Source of the DNA: Rhodoferax sediminis
GTDB lineage: Bacteria; Pseudomonadota; Gammaproteobacteria; Burkholderiales; Burkholderiaceae_C
Reading direction: 5' to 3'
Assembly: GCF_006970865.1 (NCBI RefSeq)
Contig: NZ_CP035503.1
Coordinates: 633,001 to 697,000, forward strand
Length of the DNA: 64,000 nt
A program made the translations under genes and the position numbers. A model generated the notes under the pieces. The model was given only the letters and a program-made list of their open reading frames with translations, searched no databases and was not told where the DNA came from. Shown one piece after another: positions 1-8,905 of the stretch (the stretch's first letter is position 1; the number at the start of each line of letters is the position of its first letter).

Positions 1-66
1 AGGTTCATGGCTCTTTTAAATGACGTTGCCCGCAAGCACTTACCCAGCAGTCGCCCGATGGCCTGG

Positions 67-846
67 TTACGCAGCCATCATCTCAGGGCTCGTGTCCTGA
101 AACTCATTCTGCTCAGGGTCTTCCTCGGGCGGACGGTGCAGGTCGACCGAGGCCAAGTCGAAGCTGAGGCGGGTGATATCGCCATGGGCCATTTGCGGCG
201 CGTCAATGCGGTTGTCTTTGGGATTCGGCCGCAAGAACCAGTCAGTCAGCGCAGATGGCCGGCTCCAGTCATCCGAATAGGCCTCTGGCAACGCCAGCCC
301 TAAAGTCATGGCGCGCAGTGTGCCGGAAGACACAGCGCTGGAGATGGCCTGCAGCGTGTCACTGGCAAGTTCGCATTCAACGAACCAGCCATCGTTACCA
401 ATGTCCGATTGACGATGGATGTAGCCTAACGTGACGTGCGTATAGCGTGCCGTCGTACCCTGCTTGCGCGCCAATGTCTGGCGCTGCGCCCTTATCTCTT
501 CATCGAGCGCATTGAAGCCGATGCTGAACTCGCGCGATTGGGTGCCGGGCGCCCCGATGACCGAAATCGACCCACCTTCGAGCGTTGCATGGCCGCGCAC
601 ACAGAGCGATGCCGCGGGTAGGAGTCCAGACCTGGCACTGCCTGCGCTGAACACGCAATCTCCCTTGCATGCCAGACCATTGCATACGAGGCCCATCTCG
701 TGGCACACCCGCAACTCTTGGACGTGCAGATACATCGTCCGATGGGTGTTCAACTGGTACGTTTGCTCCCTGCCGGCGAAGTGTTCGTTTACGAACGAGC
801 CCGGGCGATTGGACTTTATCTTGGCAATCGCATTTTTCTCAATCAT
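67..846 (-). CDS. Hypothetical protein, 259 aa
   Basis: I do not recognise this protein. It starts at an ATG with a plausible GGAAGAA ribosome-binding site a few bases upstream and reads through 259 codons. The N-terminal third holds several cysteines (around residues 48-66). The centre is rich in beta-prone segments, and the C-terminus is acidic (PPEEDPEQNE). There is no signal peptide and no membrane segment. It sits alone upstream of a disrupted insertion sequence and could be cargo of an older mobile element. The reading frame is clean and longer than the antisense ORFs over it. Confidence 0.5.
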   Translation of the reverse strand: MIEKNAIAKIKSNRPGSFVNEHFAGREQTYQLNTHRTMYLHVQELRVCHEMGLVCNGLACKGDCVFSAGSARSGLLPAASLCVRGHATLEGGSISVIGAPGTQSREFSIGFNALDEEIRAQRQTLARKQGTTARYTHVTLGYIHRQSDIGNDGWFVECELASDTLQAISSAVSSGTLRAMTLGLALPEAYSDDWSRPSALTDWFLRPNPKDNRIDAPQMAHGDITRLSFDLASVDLHRPPEEDPEQNEFQDTSPEMMAA

Positions 847-1081
847 TTCGTTCTTCCGGTTGGTACCCTGGAGTCGGGGGAAGCCTAAAAACAGTCGCTT
901 TGCTGATGCAGCTGGATTTAAGCGTTACATCAGTAACAACTCATCTCTAATATGCGCTTGAACGTGCGGTTGAATTTGACAAAGGTCAACACTCCTTGCC
1001 AAGGCTCAAGCGACGTGGCGAAGTTGCGAAGTTGCGACTCAGATATTAGTATTAATGAGTCCGCCCTGAACAATTCAGTTT

Positions 1082-1597
1082 TCAGGTGGTTGCTATACGA
1101 TCAGAGCAAATGCAAGCGCGCAGCGCGACGCACAGCGCCTGCATCGTGACTCCGAATTGAGCACAAAGAAGCCGCAGCTTCGCCAGGATCATTCTCAAGT
1201 TGTGACCCGCGCCGTACATCACCGCATGCAGTGCATCGCCCAGCGCACCCTTGAGCGGATTGCGGCCCAGCCTGCCATCCATCTTCATGTGCCCGATGGC
1301 CGGCTCGATGGCGCTGCGCCGCTTGATCATCGCCTTCAAGGCTCTGGTGACCCCGCGCCTCTGACCCGATCTCAGAATCCGCACCCCTTCGACCTCCACG
1401 CCCCGGTAGCCTTTGTCCACGATCGCCGTCGTCGGCTTGCTGTCTGTGAGGATGCCTACCTGTTCCAGCGTCTCGGCCAGCGTATGGCCGTCATACGGAT
1501 TGCCCGGCATGCTCCTCATGCCCACCACCAGACCTTCCTTCAAGGTCGTGGCGATGCTCACCTTCACGCCGAACTCGTAGGGCGTTCGTGCCTTGCC
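1082..1597 (-). pseudogene. IS5-family transposase, C-terminal part (exon 2)
   Basis: This is the C-terminal 171 residues of an IS5-family transposase, beginning at GKARTPYEFGVKVS right after the intron. It carries the later DDE-domain features of the family: a YDGHTL segment, the second catalytic aspartate region (AIVDKGYRG) and the glutamate region in IEPAIGHMKMDGRL. The transposase can be made only if the intron splices from the mRNA. Without splicing, translation of exon 1 runs into intron sequence. Confidence 0.85.
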
Positions 1598-1638
1598 GTC
1601 GGGTAAGGACCCGCCGTTACCGGCAGGCCCTCCCCTAA

Positions 1639-1672
1639 GAACCGTGCATGCGAGTTTCCCAGCACACGGCTC
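1639..1672 (-). ncRNA. Group II intron domain V
   Basis: This 34-nt segment reads GAGCCGTGTGCTGGG then AAACTCGCATGCACGGTTC on the minus strand. It matches the domain V pattern of bacterial introns: two paired arms (GAGCCGTG with GCACGGTTC) around a GAAA-like tetraloop region. It sits about 40 nt from the 3' splice site, leaving room for domain VI. Confidence 0.85.
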
Positions 1673-1718
1673 AAGCCTTCCGACGGCCCATGATCGGACC
1701 GAGTCATGCACAACGCAG

Positions 1719-3194
1719 TCAGCCGGCATATGAACGGCGCTGGAAGTAGGTGGCCCATGCGGGGTCGAATGGGTTGGCGTCACAGCGAACCTTCAAGTAA
1801 CGTCTGATCGGCAGCGTCGCTGCTCGGAAGAGCACGAACTGCCTTGCCTGCGGGTCGCTCGTGGCGTAGCAAGCGAATGTCCAGTCATGTAGACCAAGAT
1901 GGCAGAAGTACCGCGCTTTGATCCAGCGCGTGCTCTTGCCTGGATGCCGGCGTTTGGCCCACCTCCATAGCTTGGCCCAGACGAGATGATCGACTCGTGC
2001 GAAGGTCGCCTTTGCCACCACATGCCGGTGGAACATCGCCCAACCCTGAAGAATCGGATTGAGCAGCATGATCACCTGAGCCTGCGTGGCGGCCTTGTTC
2101 TTCCCCAGTACTTCCCTAACCTTGTCCAGCAGTGCCTTCACGCTTTTGCGTGCCGGCTTGATCAGGAGCTTGTCCCCATACTTGCGCACGTTCTGACCGA
2201 GGAAGTCGAAGCCTCGGGAGATATGCGTGATCAGCGTCTTCTCGGGCGCCAGTTGCAGACCCCGTGCCGCGAGGAATTCCTCAACGGCCGGCTTGACCCG
2301 CTGTTCCAGCAGCTCCCGACTCGCGCCGGTCACGATGAAGTCGTCCGCATAGCGCACGACGTGCGCCTTGGCTGGTTGGCGTGCCGTCTTGCTGCGGCCG
2401 ATGGCCGAGCGCACCGCTTCTTCCAGCCCATCCAGCGCCATATTGGCCAGCACTGGCGAAGCAATTCCGCCTTGCGGCGTTCCGGCTTCGGTGGGGAACA
2501 ACACACCTTTGTCCATGAATCCAGCTTGCAGCCACTTGCGCAGGATGACCTTGTCCATCGGGATGTTCTTCAACAGCCAGTCGTGACTGATGTTGTCGAA
2601 GCAGCCTTTGATGTCGCCTTCAAACACCCACTGGGCGGAGGACCGCTTTGCGAGGATGTTGAAGCAATGCTCGATGGCATCGGCCGTCGAACGTCGGGGC
2701 CTGAAGCCGTACGAGTTCGGATCGGCCGTGGTTTCTGCAACGGGGTTCAGCGCCAGCAGCCATAGCGCCTGCATTGCCCGATCGCGCATGGTCGGAATAC
2801 CCAATGGGCGCTTCTTTCCGTTGCTCTTCGGGATGTACACGCGCCGCAGCGGTTGCGTTTGGTAGCCCCTGTGCTTCAGTGATTGTGTCGCCGTCAACCT
2901 GGACAGCGGCGTTGACCAGATCTTGCCGTCAATACCGGCCGTTCTCTTGCCCGCGTTCTGCGTCACTCGCTTGACGGCAAGTAGCTTGCCGCTGCGCGAG
3001 CGGGTCAGCAGGCGTTGCAAGGCCTGAACCTTGTTTCACCTGCCAGCCTGTGCGGCCTTGGCGATACGCACCTGCAGCCGCGAAACCTCTTCAGTGACTT
3101 GGTGCCAGTCAATCTGGTCCCATGTCACATCATCGGTCGGAGGCGCACCAACGCTGGTCACTGCGGCTTTCGCCGCATGTATAGGCGCCGTCAT
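1719..3194 (-). pseudogene. ltrA: Group II intron reverse transcriptase/maturase, interrupted by an in-frame TGA
   Basis: The main open part (from the ATG at 3020) is a reverse transcriptase: fingers/palm with PLGIPTMRDRAMQ, YGFRPRRSTADAI, a GTPQGGIASP motif and the catalytic YADD box, followed by a thumb/maturase X domain (LQGWAMFHRHV). Family members extend further upstream. Here the same frame continues upstream from an ATG at 3194 for 52 codons (MTAPIHAAKAAV...), but a TGA at 3036..3038 stands where a tryptophan codon is expected (AGR-stop-NKVQALQR). The C-terminus stops after YFQRRSYAG, so no HNH endonuclease domain is present. The protein may be inactive, or may be made by restart at 3020 without the N-terminal RT-0 region. 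Confidence 0.8.
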
Positions 3195-3804
3195 CTGCCT
3201 TCCTCCTGTTCGCGGTTTCTCAGGCTCTCTCGCCATGGAAGACCTCGCGGAAGTGGGCTCGCTTTCGCGCCGGGTGATGTCGCAACCCGTATCCACCCCA
3301 TTACAGGGCAGCATTCGCTTTCTCCGCTTTCCTTTACCCGCTGCGCCATCAGCCTTCCTTGCGGTTGACCTGCCGCCTCCGGCGGCGCGTCGGGCTTACC
3401 GTGTTCCGCATACATCACAACGCGTGGGGTAGGTCCTGCCTGTACACCGATGGTCTTCATGTCCGCGTGCTCCGTAACAAAGGGAGGAGCAACCGACCAC
3501 GTACCGTTTTGGTTCAAGCCTGTCAGCATCTTTGGCTTGTCATGCATAACGATGCCTGCAGCAGTTCACTTCTGTTGACCATGCCACTCAGCCTGGCATC
3601 CCACCCGCGTTGACGCTGGCAGGTGACGCTGCTTCCTCGCAGAAGCCGGCGCGGCCCGAAGGCCCGATACGTTGTCCCCGTGGCTTCACACGCCGCCGTT
3701 GCCGGCGACGCATGCACAGGTAGGCTACGGCCAACGGAACGGCCGGTCTCGTCACCAGCCTTGTGAGCGGGCGAGACAATGATGTAAGCGACTTCACGTC
3801 GCAC

Positions 3805-4650
3805 TTTGGCAATGCATTCGACTTCCGGGGCATGCACGCTGTACAGCTTGGGTGGATCGCCCTCGCTGCGCCGTCTGGGCTGGCTGTGGATGCGCGCTGC
3901 GATCTCCAGCAACTTGTCCATCCGCCCGGTCCGCGTGTCATCGCTTTGCATCTTGCGCTCAATGTCCCGAATGACGCGGCCAAGGTAGGTGCGCAGCTTT
4001 CTGTTCTGGGCCTTGGCCCGGTTCATCTGGCGGGCATGGGCGTAGCGCTGCGAGCGCACGAAGGCTGCCTGGCCGACCCGTTCGTAGCTTTGGCGCAGGT
4101 TGATGCCGAGTTTCTTGGCTTGGCGCACCAGCGCCACGCGCGCCTTGTGCAGCAGTCGGGCGTCCGTGGGGAAGGCCACGGCCTTGTCCTGCACCGTGGT
4201 GTCCACATTGACCACAGCCAGCGAGGTCTTGACGACTGTCTTGGTGGCCAGACCTGCTTGCACTGTCAGGCCCAGGATGAATTCGCAGCCGGGCTCGCCA
4301 ATGCGTTTGCGAAAGCCGGTCATCAAGCTGGGGTCAATGGGGAAGTCGTGACGAAAGTACTGCTCGCCGCAGAAGTGCTGCCAGTACGGGTTCTCTACCC
4401 ACACCGCCACGACTTCTTCATCCGACAGGTTGCTGGTGTGCTTGAGCAGTTGCAGAGCGACCATCAGACGGATGGGATGGCCGGGGCGGCCAATGCCGGC
4501 TTTGTACAGGCCGCCAAAGCGCTGCTCGCAAGATTGCCAATCGATCTTCTGGGCCAGTTGCACCAGCGGGTGGCGCAGGTTGATGAGATTGGCCAGTTCC
4601 TGGCGAAACAGATCTGTTTCAGCCGAATGTTGGGTCTCGCGCAGTGCCAT
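3805..4650 (-). pseudogene. IS5-family transposase, N-terminal part (exon 1)
   Basis: This is the first 282 codons of the transposase, from ATG at 4650 to the codons for ECIAK at 3805. The N-terminal region has the family's LMVALQLLKHTSNLSDEEVV helical segment and the WQHFCGE stretch. The first catalytic aspartate lies in VVNVDTTVQDKAVAFP. In the unspliced reading frame translation would continue for about 90 foreign residues into the intron before stopping at 3523. Confidence 0.85.
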
Positions 4651-5019
4651 GAGTTTGCAAGGTTTGGGGCTTTGATAGCCTCAATTCTGGCAACCTGCGG
4701 GCCACTTCAACACCTCACTAACCCGCATCAATGCTCGATTCTTGGAGTTTCTCAGGGGCGACGAATTGGAAAAGACTGCGCCTTCAGCGAACGTTGACGG
4801 TCCAGTGGCGTTGGACGGAATCAAGTCACTTATATCCATCGGTCGAGCGGACGGTGCGCCGAGGGTGCGAAATGCTCGGTGTAGTCGTCGAACAAGTCGG
4901 CGCGCATGCACCCTGAGAGCGGTACCGTTGGCAGGGCATTGTGCTGGCAGCCTTGCTGGACCTATCGGTGGCGAAGGCGACTACTCGCATCAAGCAAATC
5001 AACAACGATGTCGAGTCCC
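4651..5019. other. Intergenic stretch between the IS and the cobalamin operon
   Basis: No convincing gene is present. It must contain the upstream end of the disrupted IS, but I could not find an inverted repeat matching the region downstream of 1082. The short ORFs on both strands have no recognisable content. No clear intrinsic terminator for the cobalamin operon was seen. Confidence 0.5.
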
Positions 5020-5592
5020 TCAACCTGTCCCTCCGATCACCAGACTCATCGACTCGCCGGGGGCGGGGGACCAGCGCGGCCATTGGCCGGCAGTCGGGAT
5101 CGGATTGGCGCCGCATGACGCGATGTGCTGCGCCGCACGTATGACGCCGGCATGCGTGATCCACACGGCCTGCCCATTTGCGCCGAGCGAGGCTTGCAAT
5201 TCAGCCAGCACCGCTGCTACCCGGTCTAGCACGCCCTGAGTGCTTTCCACGCCGCCAAAACGGTGGTTGGCAAAGTCGGCCAGCCAGGCGTCGAATTCCG
5301 CGCGCGGCACCGCGCCCCAGGGCTGCAACTCCCAGCGGCCGAAATTCATCTCATTGAGCCGCGTATCGACGCGCGCCGGCGCCAGGTCGGGTCGCACGGA
5401 CTGCAGATATGTGGCTAGTTGCTGCGCCCGGCACAGCCCCGACACCCAGACCGGCACCCCCGGTGGCAGGATGGCCGCGGCCATCTGCGCAGCGCGCCGG
5501 CTCAAGGCATCGTCGGCCGGCACGTCACTGGCGCCGTAGCACAGGCCGGGCGCGAGTTGAACCGGCGCGTGGCGCAGCAGCCAGAGTTTCAT
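5020..5592 (-). CDS. cobC: Alpha-ribazole-5'-phosphate phosphatase
   Basis: This histidine phosphatase removes the 5'-phosphate of alpha-ribazole-phosphate or cobalamin-phosphate in the last steps of B12 assembly. The 190-aa protein has the catalytic LLRHAP motif at residues 4-9, the LNEMNFGRWE segment with the acid/base glutamate and the second histidine in WITHAGVIRA. It is the last gene of the operon, its ATG overlapping the cobS stop by 4 nt. The operon context makes a general phosphoglycerate mutase role unlikely. Confidence 0.88.
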   Translation of the reverse strand: MKLWLLRHAPVQLAPGLCYGASDVPADDALSRRAAQMAAAILPPGVPVWVSGLCRAQQLATYLQSVRPDLAPARVDTRLNEMNFGRWELQPWGAVPRAEFDAWLADFANHRFGGVESTQGVLDRVAAVLAELQASLGANGQAVWITHAGVIRAAQHIASCGANPIPTAGQWPRWSPAPGESMSLVIGGTG

Positions 5593-6395
5593 GCGGGCAA
5601 GCCCAGCAAGAGTCCGAGGTAGAACGCCGCTTCACTGACCTGCTGCGTGGCGCCTAGGCCGTCGCCTGTGAATCCCTGCAGCCGGCGCTTGAGCAGGCGC
5701 CACATCCATGCCAAAGCCAGCAGCGTGCCCAATATCGCTTGCGGCCAGGGCGCGGCCGGCTGCAACCACAGCAGCAGTGCCATCGCCGCCAGCCACCATG
5801 TAATCCCGGCCAGAAGCCCGGCGTTGCCAATGCCGTCGGCCAGCGGTTTGGACTTGGACCGAGCCGTGTCGCCGACATGCGGCAGCGTGCGTATGACCCA
5901 GAGCGGCACAAGGCGCGATGTGACGTGCGCGCCGAACAGCGCCGCCACGGCCAGCGCGACGCTGTACTGGGCCAGCAGGGCCAGGAGGGCGACCTTGGTC
6001 AACACGCATAGCACCAGCGCCAGCGAGCCGTAGCTGCCGATGCACGAGTCCTTCATGATGTCCAGTGCACGCTCGCGGTCGGGGCTGCCGCCCAGACCAT
6101 CGGCAAGGTCCGCCAGGCCGTCTTCATGGAAAGCGCCGGTCAGCAGCACGCTGAAGATGGTGCTCAGCGCTGCGGCCACCCAGGGTGCGGCCGGCAGCGG
6201 GGGCAACGCCCATGACAGCAGCGCGAACAACGCAGCCGCCAGGCCGCCGACCAGCCAACCGACGCCGGGAAAGTGGGCGGCACTGGCCAGCAGCATGGCC
6301 GGGCTGAAGCCGACCCAGTCGGCCAGCCGTCCGGTGACGGGCACGCGAGTGAAGAACTGCAGCGCCAGCAGGTAGTGCCGCACGAAGCTCCTCAT
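5589..6395 (-). CDS. cobS: Adenosylcobinamide-GDP ribazoletransferase
   Basis: This integral membrane enzyme joins adenosylcobinamide-GDP to alpha-ribazole(-phosphate), making cobalamin(-phosphate). The 268-aa sequence has the family's early QFFTRVPV segment, the acidic metal-binding stretch FHEDGLADLADGLGG at about residues 90-105 and several hydrophobic helices. It overlaps cobT upstream and cobC downstream by 4 nt each, so translation is probably coupled. Confidence 0.93.
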   Translation of the reverse strand: MRSFVRHYLLALQFFTRVPVTGRLADWVGFSPAMLLASAAHFPGVGWLVGGLAAALFALLSWALPPLPAAPWVAAALSTIFSVLLTGAFHEDGLADLADGLGGSPDRERALDIMKDSCIGSYGSLALVLCVLTKVALLALLAQYSVALAVAALFGAHVTSRLVPLWVIRTLPHVGDTARSKSKPLADGIGNAGLLAGITWWLAAMALLLWLQPAAPWPQAILGTLLALAWMWRLLKRRLQGFTGDGLGATQQVSEAAFYLGLLLGLPA

Positions 6396-7447
6396 GACAT
6401 CACCGAGCCGACCTCGCTGCGCGAAACGCCGGCCGCATCAAAGCTGGCCATCTCGCGCAGGATGGCGCAGGCAGAGACCAGCAGCGGCCAGGCCAGCGCG
6501 GCGCCAGAGCCCTCTCCCAGGCGCAGGCCCATGTCCAGCAGCGGCTCGCTCTTCAGGTGCGCCAGCATGAGCGCGTGGCCGCGTTCGCCCGAACGGTGCG
6601 CGAACACGCAGCGCTGCAATACCGCAGGCTGCAGGGCGCTGGCCACCAGCACGGCGGCGCTGGCGATGAAGCCATCGACCACGATCACGCGCCGCTCGGC
6701 CGCGGCCTGCAGCACCGCGCCCGTCATGGTAGCAATCTCGAAACCGCCAAAGGCCGCTAGCGCCTCCAGCGGAGCCCTGGCATCGGGGTGGCGTGCCAGC
6801 ACCTGACGCAAGATGGTGATCTTGCGCTCCACTGCTTCGGCGTCCAGGCCGGTTCCCGCGCCGGTCGCATCAGCCACGTCCAGGCCGGTCAGCCGGGCCA
6901 GCAGCAGCGAGGCCGCAGAGGTGTTGCCGATGCCCATCTCGCCCAGCAGCAAGGCGTTGCCCGGCAGTTCTTTCACCAGCGCGGCGCCGTTGGCCATGGC
7001 CATCTTGCATTGCGAGGGGCTCATGGCCGGGCCTTCCAAAGCGTCGGCGGTGCCGGGGGCGATCTTGTTGATAACCAGCCCGGGCCGGGGCGTGAAGTCG
7101 TGGCGCACGCCGCAGTCGACCACGGTAAGCCCGATACCGTGCTGCCGCGCGAGCACGCTCACCGCGGCGCCGCCGGCAAGGAAGTTTTCCACCATTTGCC
7201 AGCTCACGTCGCTCGGATAGGCCGAGATGCCGTGCGCGGCCAGGCCGTGGTCACCGGCGAACACCACGAGTCGCGGCTCGCGCAACTCGGGCGTTTCGCT
7301 GCCGAGAATCAGGCCGATGCGCTGCGCCAGTGTCTCGACGCGGCCGAGCGAGCCGAGCGGCTTCGTCTTGTTGTCCAGCTGGCGCTGCAGGCTCGCAGCC
7401 AGTGCGGGCTGGGTGATGTCTTGAATGGTGGGGACAGTGAAGGTCAT
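6392..7447 (-). CDS. cobT: Nicotinate-nucleotide--dimethylbenzimidazole phosphoribosyltransferase
   Basis: CobT activates dimethylbenzimidazole with nicotinate mononucleotide to form alpha-ribazole-5'-phosphate, the lower-ligand donor used by CobS. The 351-aa protein has the LDNKTKPLGSLGRVE opening, FAGDHGLAAHGIS and the GEMGIGNTSAAS motif characteristic of the family. Its length is normal. It works together with bluB, encoded in the same operon, which supplies the base. Confidence 0.95.
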   Translation of the reverse strand: MTFTVPTIQDITQPALAASLQRQLDNKTKPLGSLGRVETLAQRIGLILGSETPELREPRLVVFAGDHGLAAHGISAYPSDVSWQMVENFLAGGAAVSVLARQHGIGLTVVDCGVRHDFTPRPGLVINKIAPGTADALEGPAMSPSQCKMAMANGAALVKELPGNALLLGEMGIGNTSAASLLLARLTGLDVADATGAGTGLDAEAVERKITILRQVLARHPDARAPLEALAAFGGFEIATMTGAVLQAAAERRVIVVDGFIASAAVLVASALQPAVLQRCVFAHRSGERGHALMLAHLKSEPLLDMGLRLGEGSGAALAWPLLVSACAILREMASFDAAGVSRSEVGSVMS

Positions 7448-7450
7448 GGT

Positions 7451-8905
7451 TCAGTTCTTTCGGATGAGGGCATCGAGCACGCCAGGCTCGACATGTTTTT
7501 CAATGAAATCGGCCAGGCCGTCGAATACGCTGTTCAACGTGGACGCGCTGGCGCCAAATAATGCGTGCAGCACGCGCGGGTCTTCGAACAAGCCATGCAG
7601 GTAGACACCCAGCACGTTGCCCGCGTCATTCTGCCAGCCCAAGCCATCGGCCAACACGGCCCGCGCCACATCGCCCTGGGCGGCCATGGCCGGATGTTGA
7701 GCGGTCTGACCGTGGTGGATTTCGTAGCCCGCAGTCTCGGTGTCCGAGAGCGCCGCCCACGGGCCGGTGAGCCCGGTGAAGCGGGTCCGTGCGTGGCGCA
7801 CGGTCTTGGCCGGATCGAACGCGGTCACCAGCGGCAGCAAGCCCAGGCCGGGGCCGTTGCCGTCGATGCCGTGCGGATCGATCAGCGCCTCGCCCAGCAT
7901 CTGCAGGCCGCCACAGATACCGAGCACCGCCCCGCCCTGCGCCGCGTGCGCGGCGATTGCGCGGTCCAGGCCCTGCGCGCGCAGCCAGGCCAGGTCACCG
8001 CTGGTGTGCTTGGAGCCGGGCAGGATGATCCAGTCGGCGCCCGCCACGTCGGCCGAACTGTGCGCCCAGACCAGGCGCACGCCGGGGATGTTCTTCAGGG
8101 GCTGGAATTCATCGAGGTTGCTGATGCGTGGATAGGCCACCACCGCGATGGTTTGGCTCACCACACCGGCGGCCACACTGCGATCGTCAAACACACCGTC
8201 CTCTTCGGGCAGACCGTGCTGCCACCACATTGGCAGCGTGGCCACGGTGGGAATGCGGGTGAGTTCCTGCAGCTGTTGCGGCGCGGGCGCGAGCAACGCC
8301 GCGTCACCCCGAAACTTGTTGAGAACGAAGCCCTTGATGAGGACGCGCTCGGCCTCGGGCAACAACGCCCAGGTACCGTAAAGGTGTGCGAACGCGCCGC
8401 CGCGGTCGATGTCGGTCACGAGCAGGCAGCGCGCCTGCGCATGCAGCGCCACACGCATGTTGACGATGTCGCTGTCGTGCAGGTTGATCTCGGCCGGCGA
8501 GCCGGCGCCCTCGATTACCAGCACATCGTTTTCCGCGCGCAGCCCGTCCAGCGCACGCGCCACCACCGGCCACACGCTGGCGCTGCGGCCGCGCCAGGGC
8601 ATGCGGGACAGCGCCTCGTCGACCTGCCCCATCAGCACCACCTGGCTGTGGGTGTCGCGCTCGGGCTTGAGCAGCAGCGGGTTCATGCGCACCTCGGGCT
8701 GCGCGCGCGCGGCCAGCGCCTGGAAGTACTGGGCGCTGCCGATTTCGCCTTGAGCGACCACCCTTGCGTTATTGCTCATGTTCTGCGCCTTGAACGGCGC
8801 GACCTTGAGGCCCTGGCGCGCATACCAGCGGCACAGCGCCGTCGTGAGCCAGCTCTTGCCGGCGCCACTGGTGGTGCCGAGCACCATGACACATTTTGCG
8901 GTCAT
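7451..8905 (-). CDS. cobQ: Cobyric acid synthase (glutamine-hydrolysing)
   Basis: CobQ/CbiP amidates the b, d, e and g carboxylates of adenosylcobyrinic acid a,c-diamide using glutamine and ATP. The N-terminal P-loop-like GTTSGAGKSWLTTAL lies at residues 10-24. The middle contains QNMSNNARV and the C-terminal glutamine amidotransferase domain has the nucleophile motif VLGICGGLQMLGE and a later HGLFED histidine. The 484-aa length is standard. The ATG overlaps the cobD stop, and only 3 nt separate the gene from cobT. Confidence 0.95.
   Translation of the reverse strand: MTAKCVMVLGTTSGAGKSWLTTALCRWYARQGLKVAPFKAQNMSNNARVVAQGEIGSAQYFQALAARAQPEVRMNPLLLKPERDTHSQVVLMGQVDEALSRMPWRGRSASVWPVVARALDGLRAENDVLVIEGAGSPAEINLHDSDIVNMRVALHAQARCLLVTDIDRGGAFAHLYGTWALLPEAERVLIKGFVLNKFRGDAALLAPAPQQLQELTRIPTVATLPMWWQHGLPEEDGVFDDRSVAAGVVSQTIAVVAYPRISNLDEFQPLKNIPGVRLVWAHSSADVAGADWIILPGSKHTSGDLAWLRAQGLDRAIAAHAAQGGAVLGICGGLQMLGEALIDPHGIDGNGPGLGLLPLVTAFDPAKTVRHARTRFTGLTGPWAALSDTETAGYEIHHGQTAQHPAMAAQGDVARAVLADGLGWQNDAGNVLGVYLHGLFEDPRVLHALFGASASTLNSVFDGLADFIEKHVEPGVLDALIRKN

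Larger units (their letters stand above)
1598..3804 (-). mobile_element. Group II intron with reverse-transcriptase ORF
   Basis: On the minus strand the intron begins with GTGCGACG, the usual group II 5' end, directly after the transposase codons for ECIAK. It ends in ...CCGAC just before GGCAAGGCACGA, which resumes the transposase frame. It is 2207 nt long. It contains a recognisable domain V near the 3' end and a reverse transcriptase/maturase reading frame in the domain IV position. The intron lies in the same orientation as its host gene, as required for splicing. The exact ends rest on these consensus boundaries plus the perfect frame restoration. Confidence 0.9.
1082..4650 (-). mobile_element. 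IS5-family insertion sequence interrupted by a group II intron (coding limits)
   Basis: The coordinates are the transposase coding limits, because the terminal inverted repeats could not be resolved by eye. The two halves of one IS5-family DDE transposase lie at 3805..4650 and 1082..1597, both on the minus strand, separated by a 2207-bp group II intron. Exon 1 has exactly 282 codons and exon 2 has 172 including the stop, so clean excision gives one continuous 453-aa frame. The intron is therefore a precise retroelement insertion rather than a rearrangement. Confidence 0.85.

Noticed and set aside
1050..4740. Terminal inverted repeats of the intron-bearing IS
   Set aside because: Several short similarities (around CAGGTTGC) were seen but none convincing; the element ends are left open.
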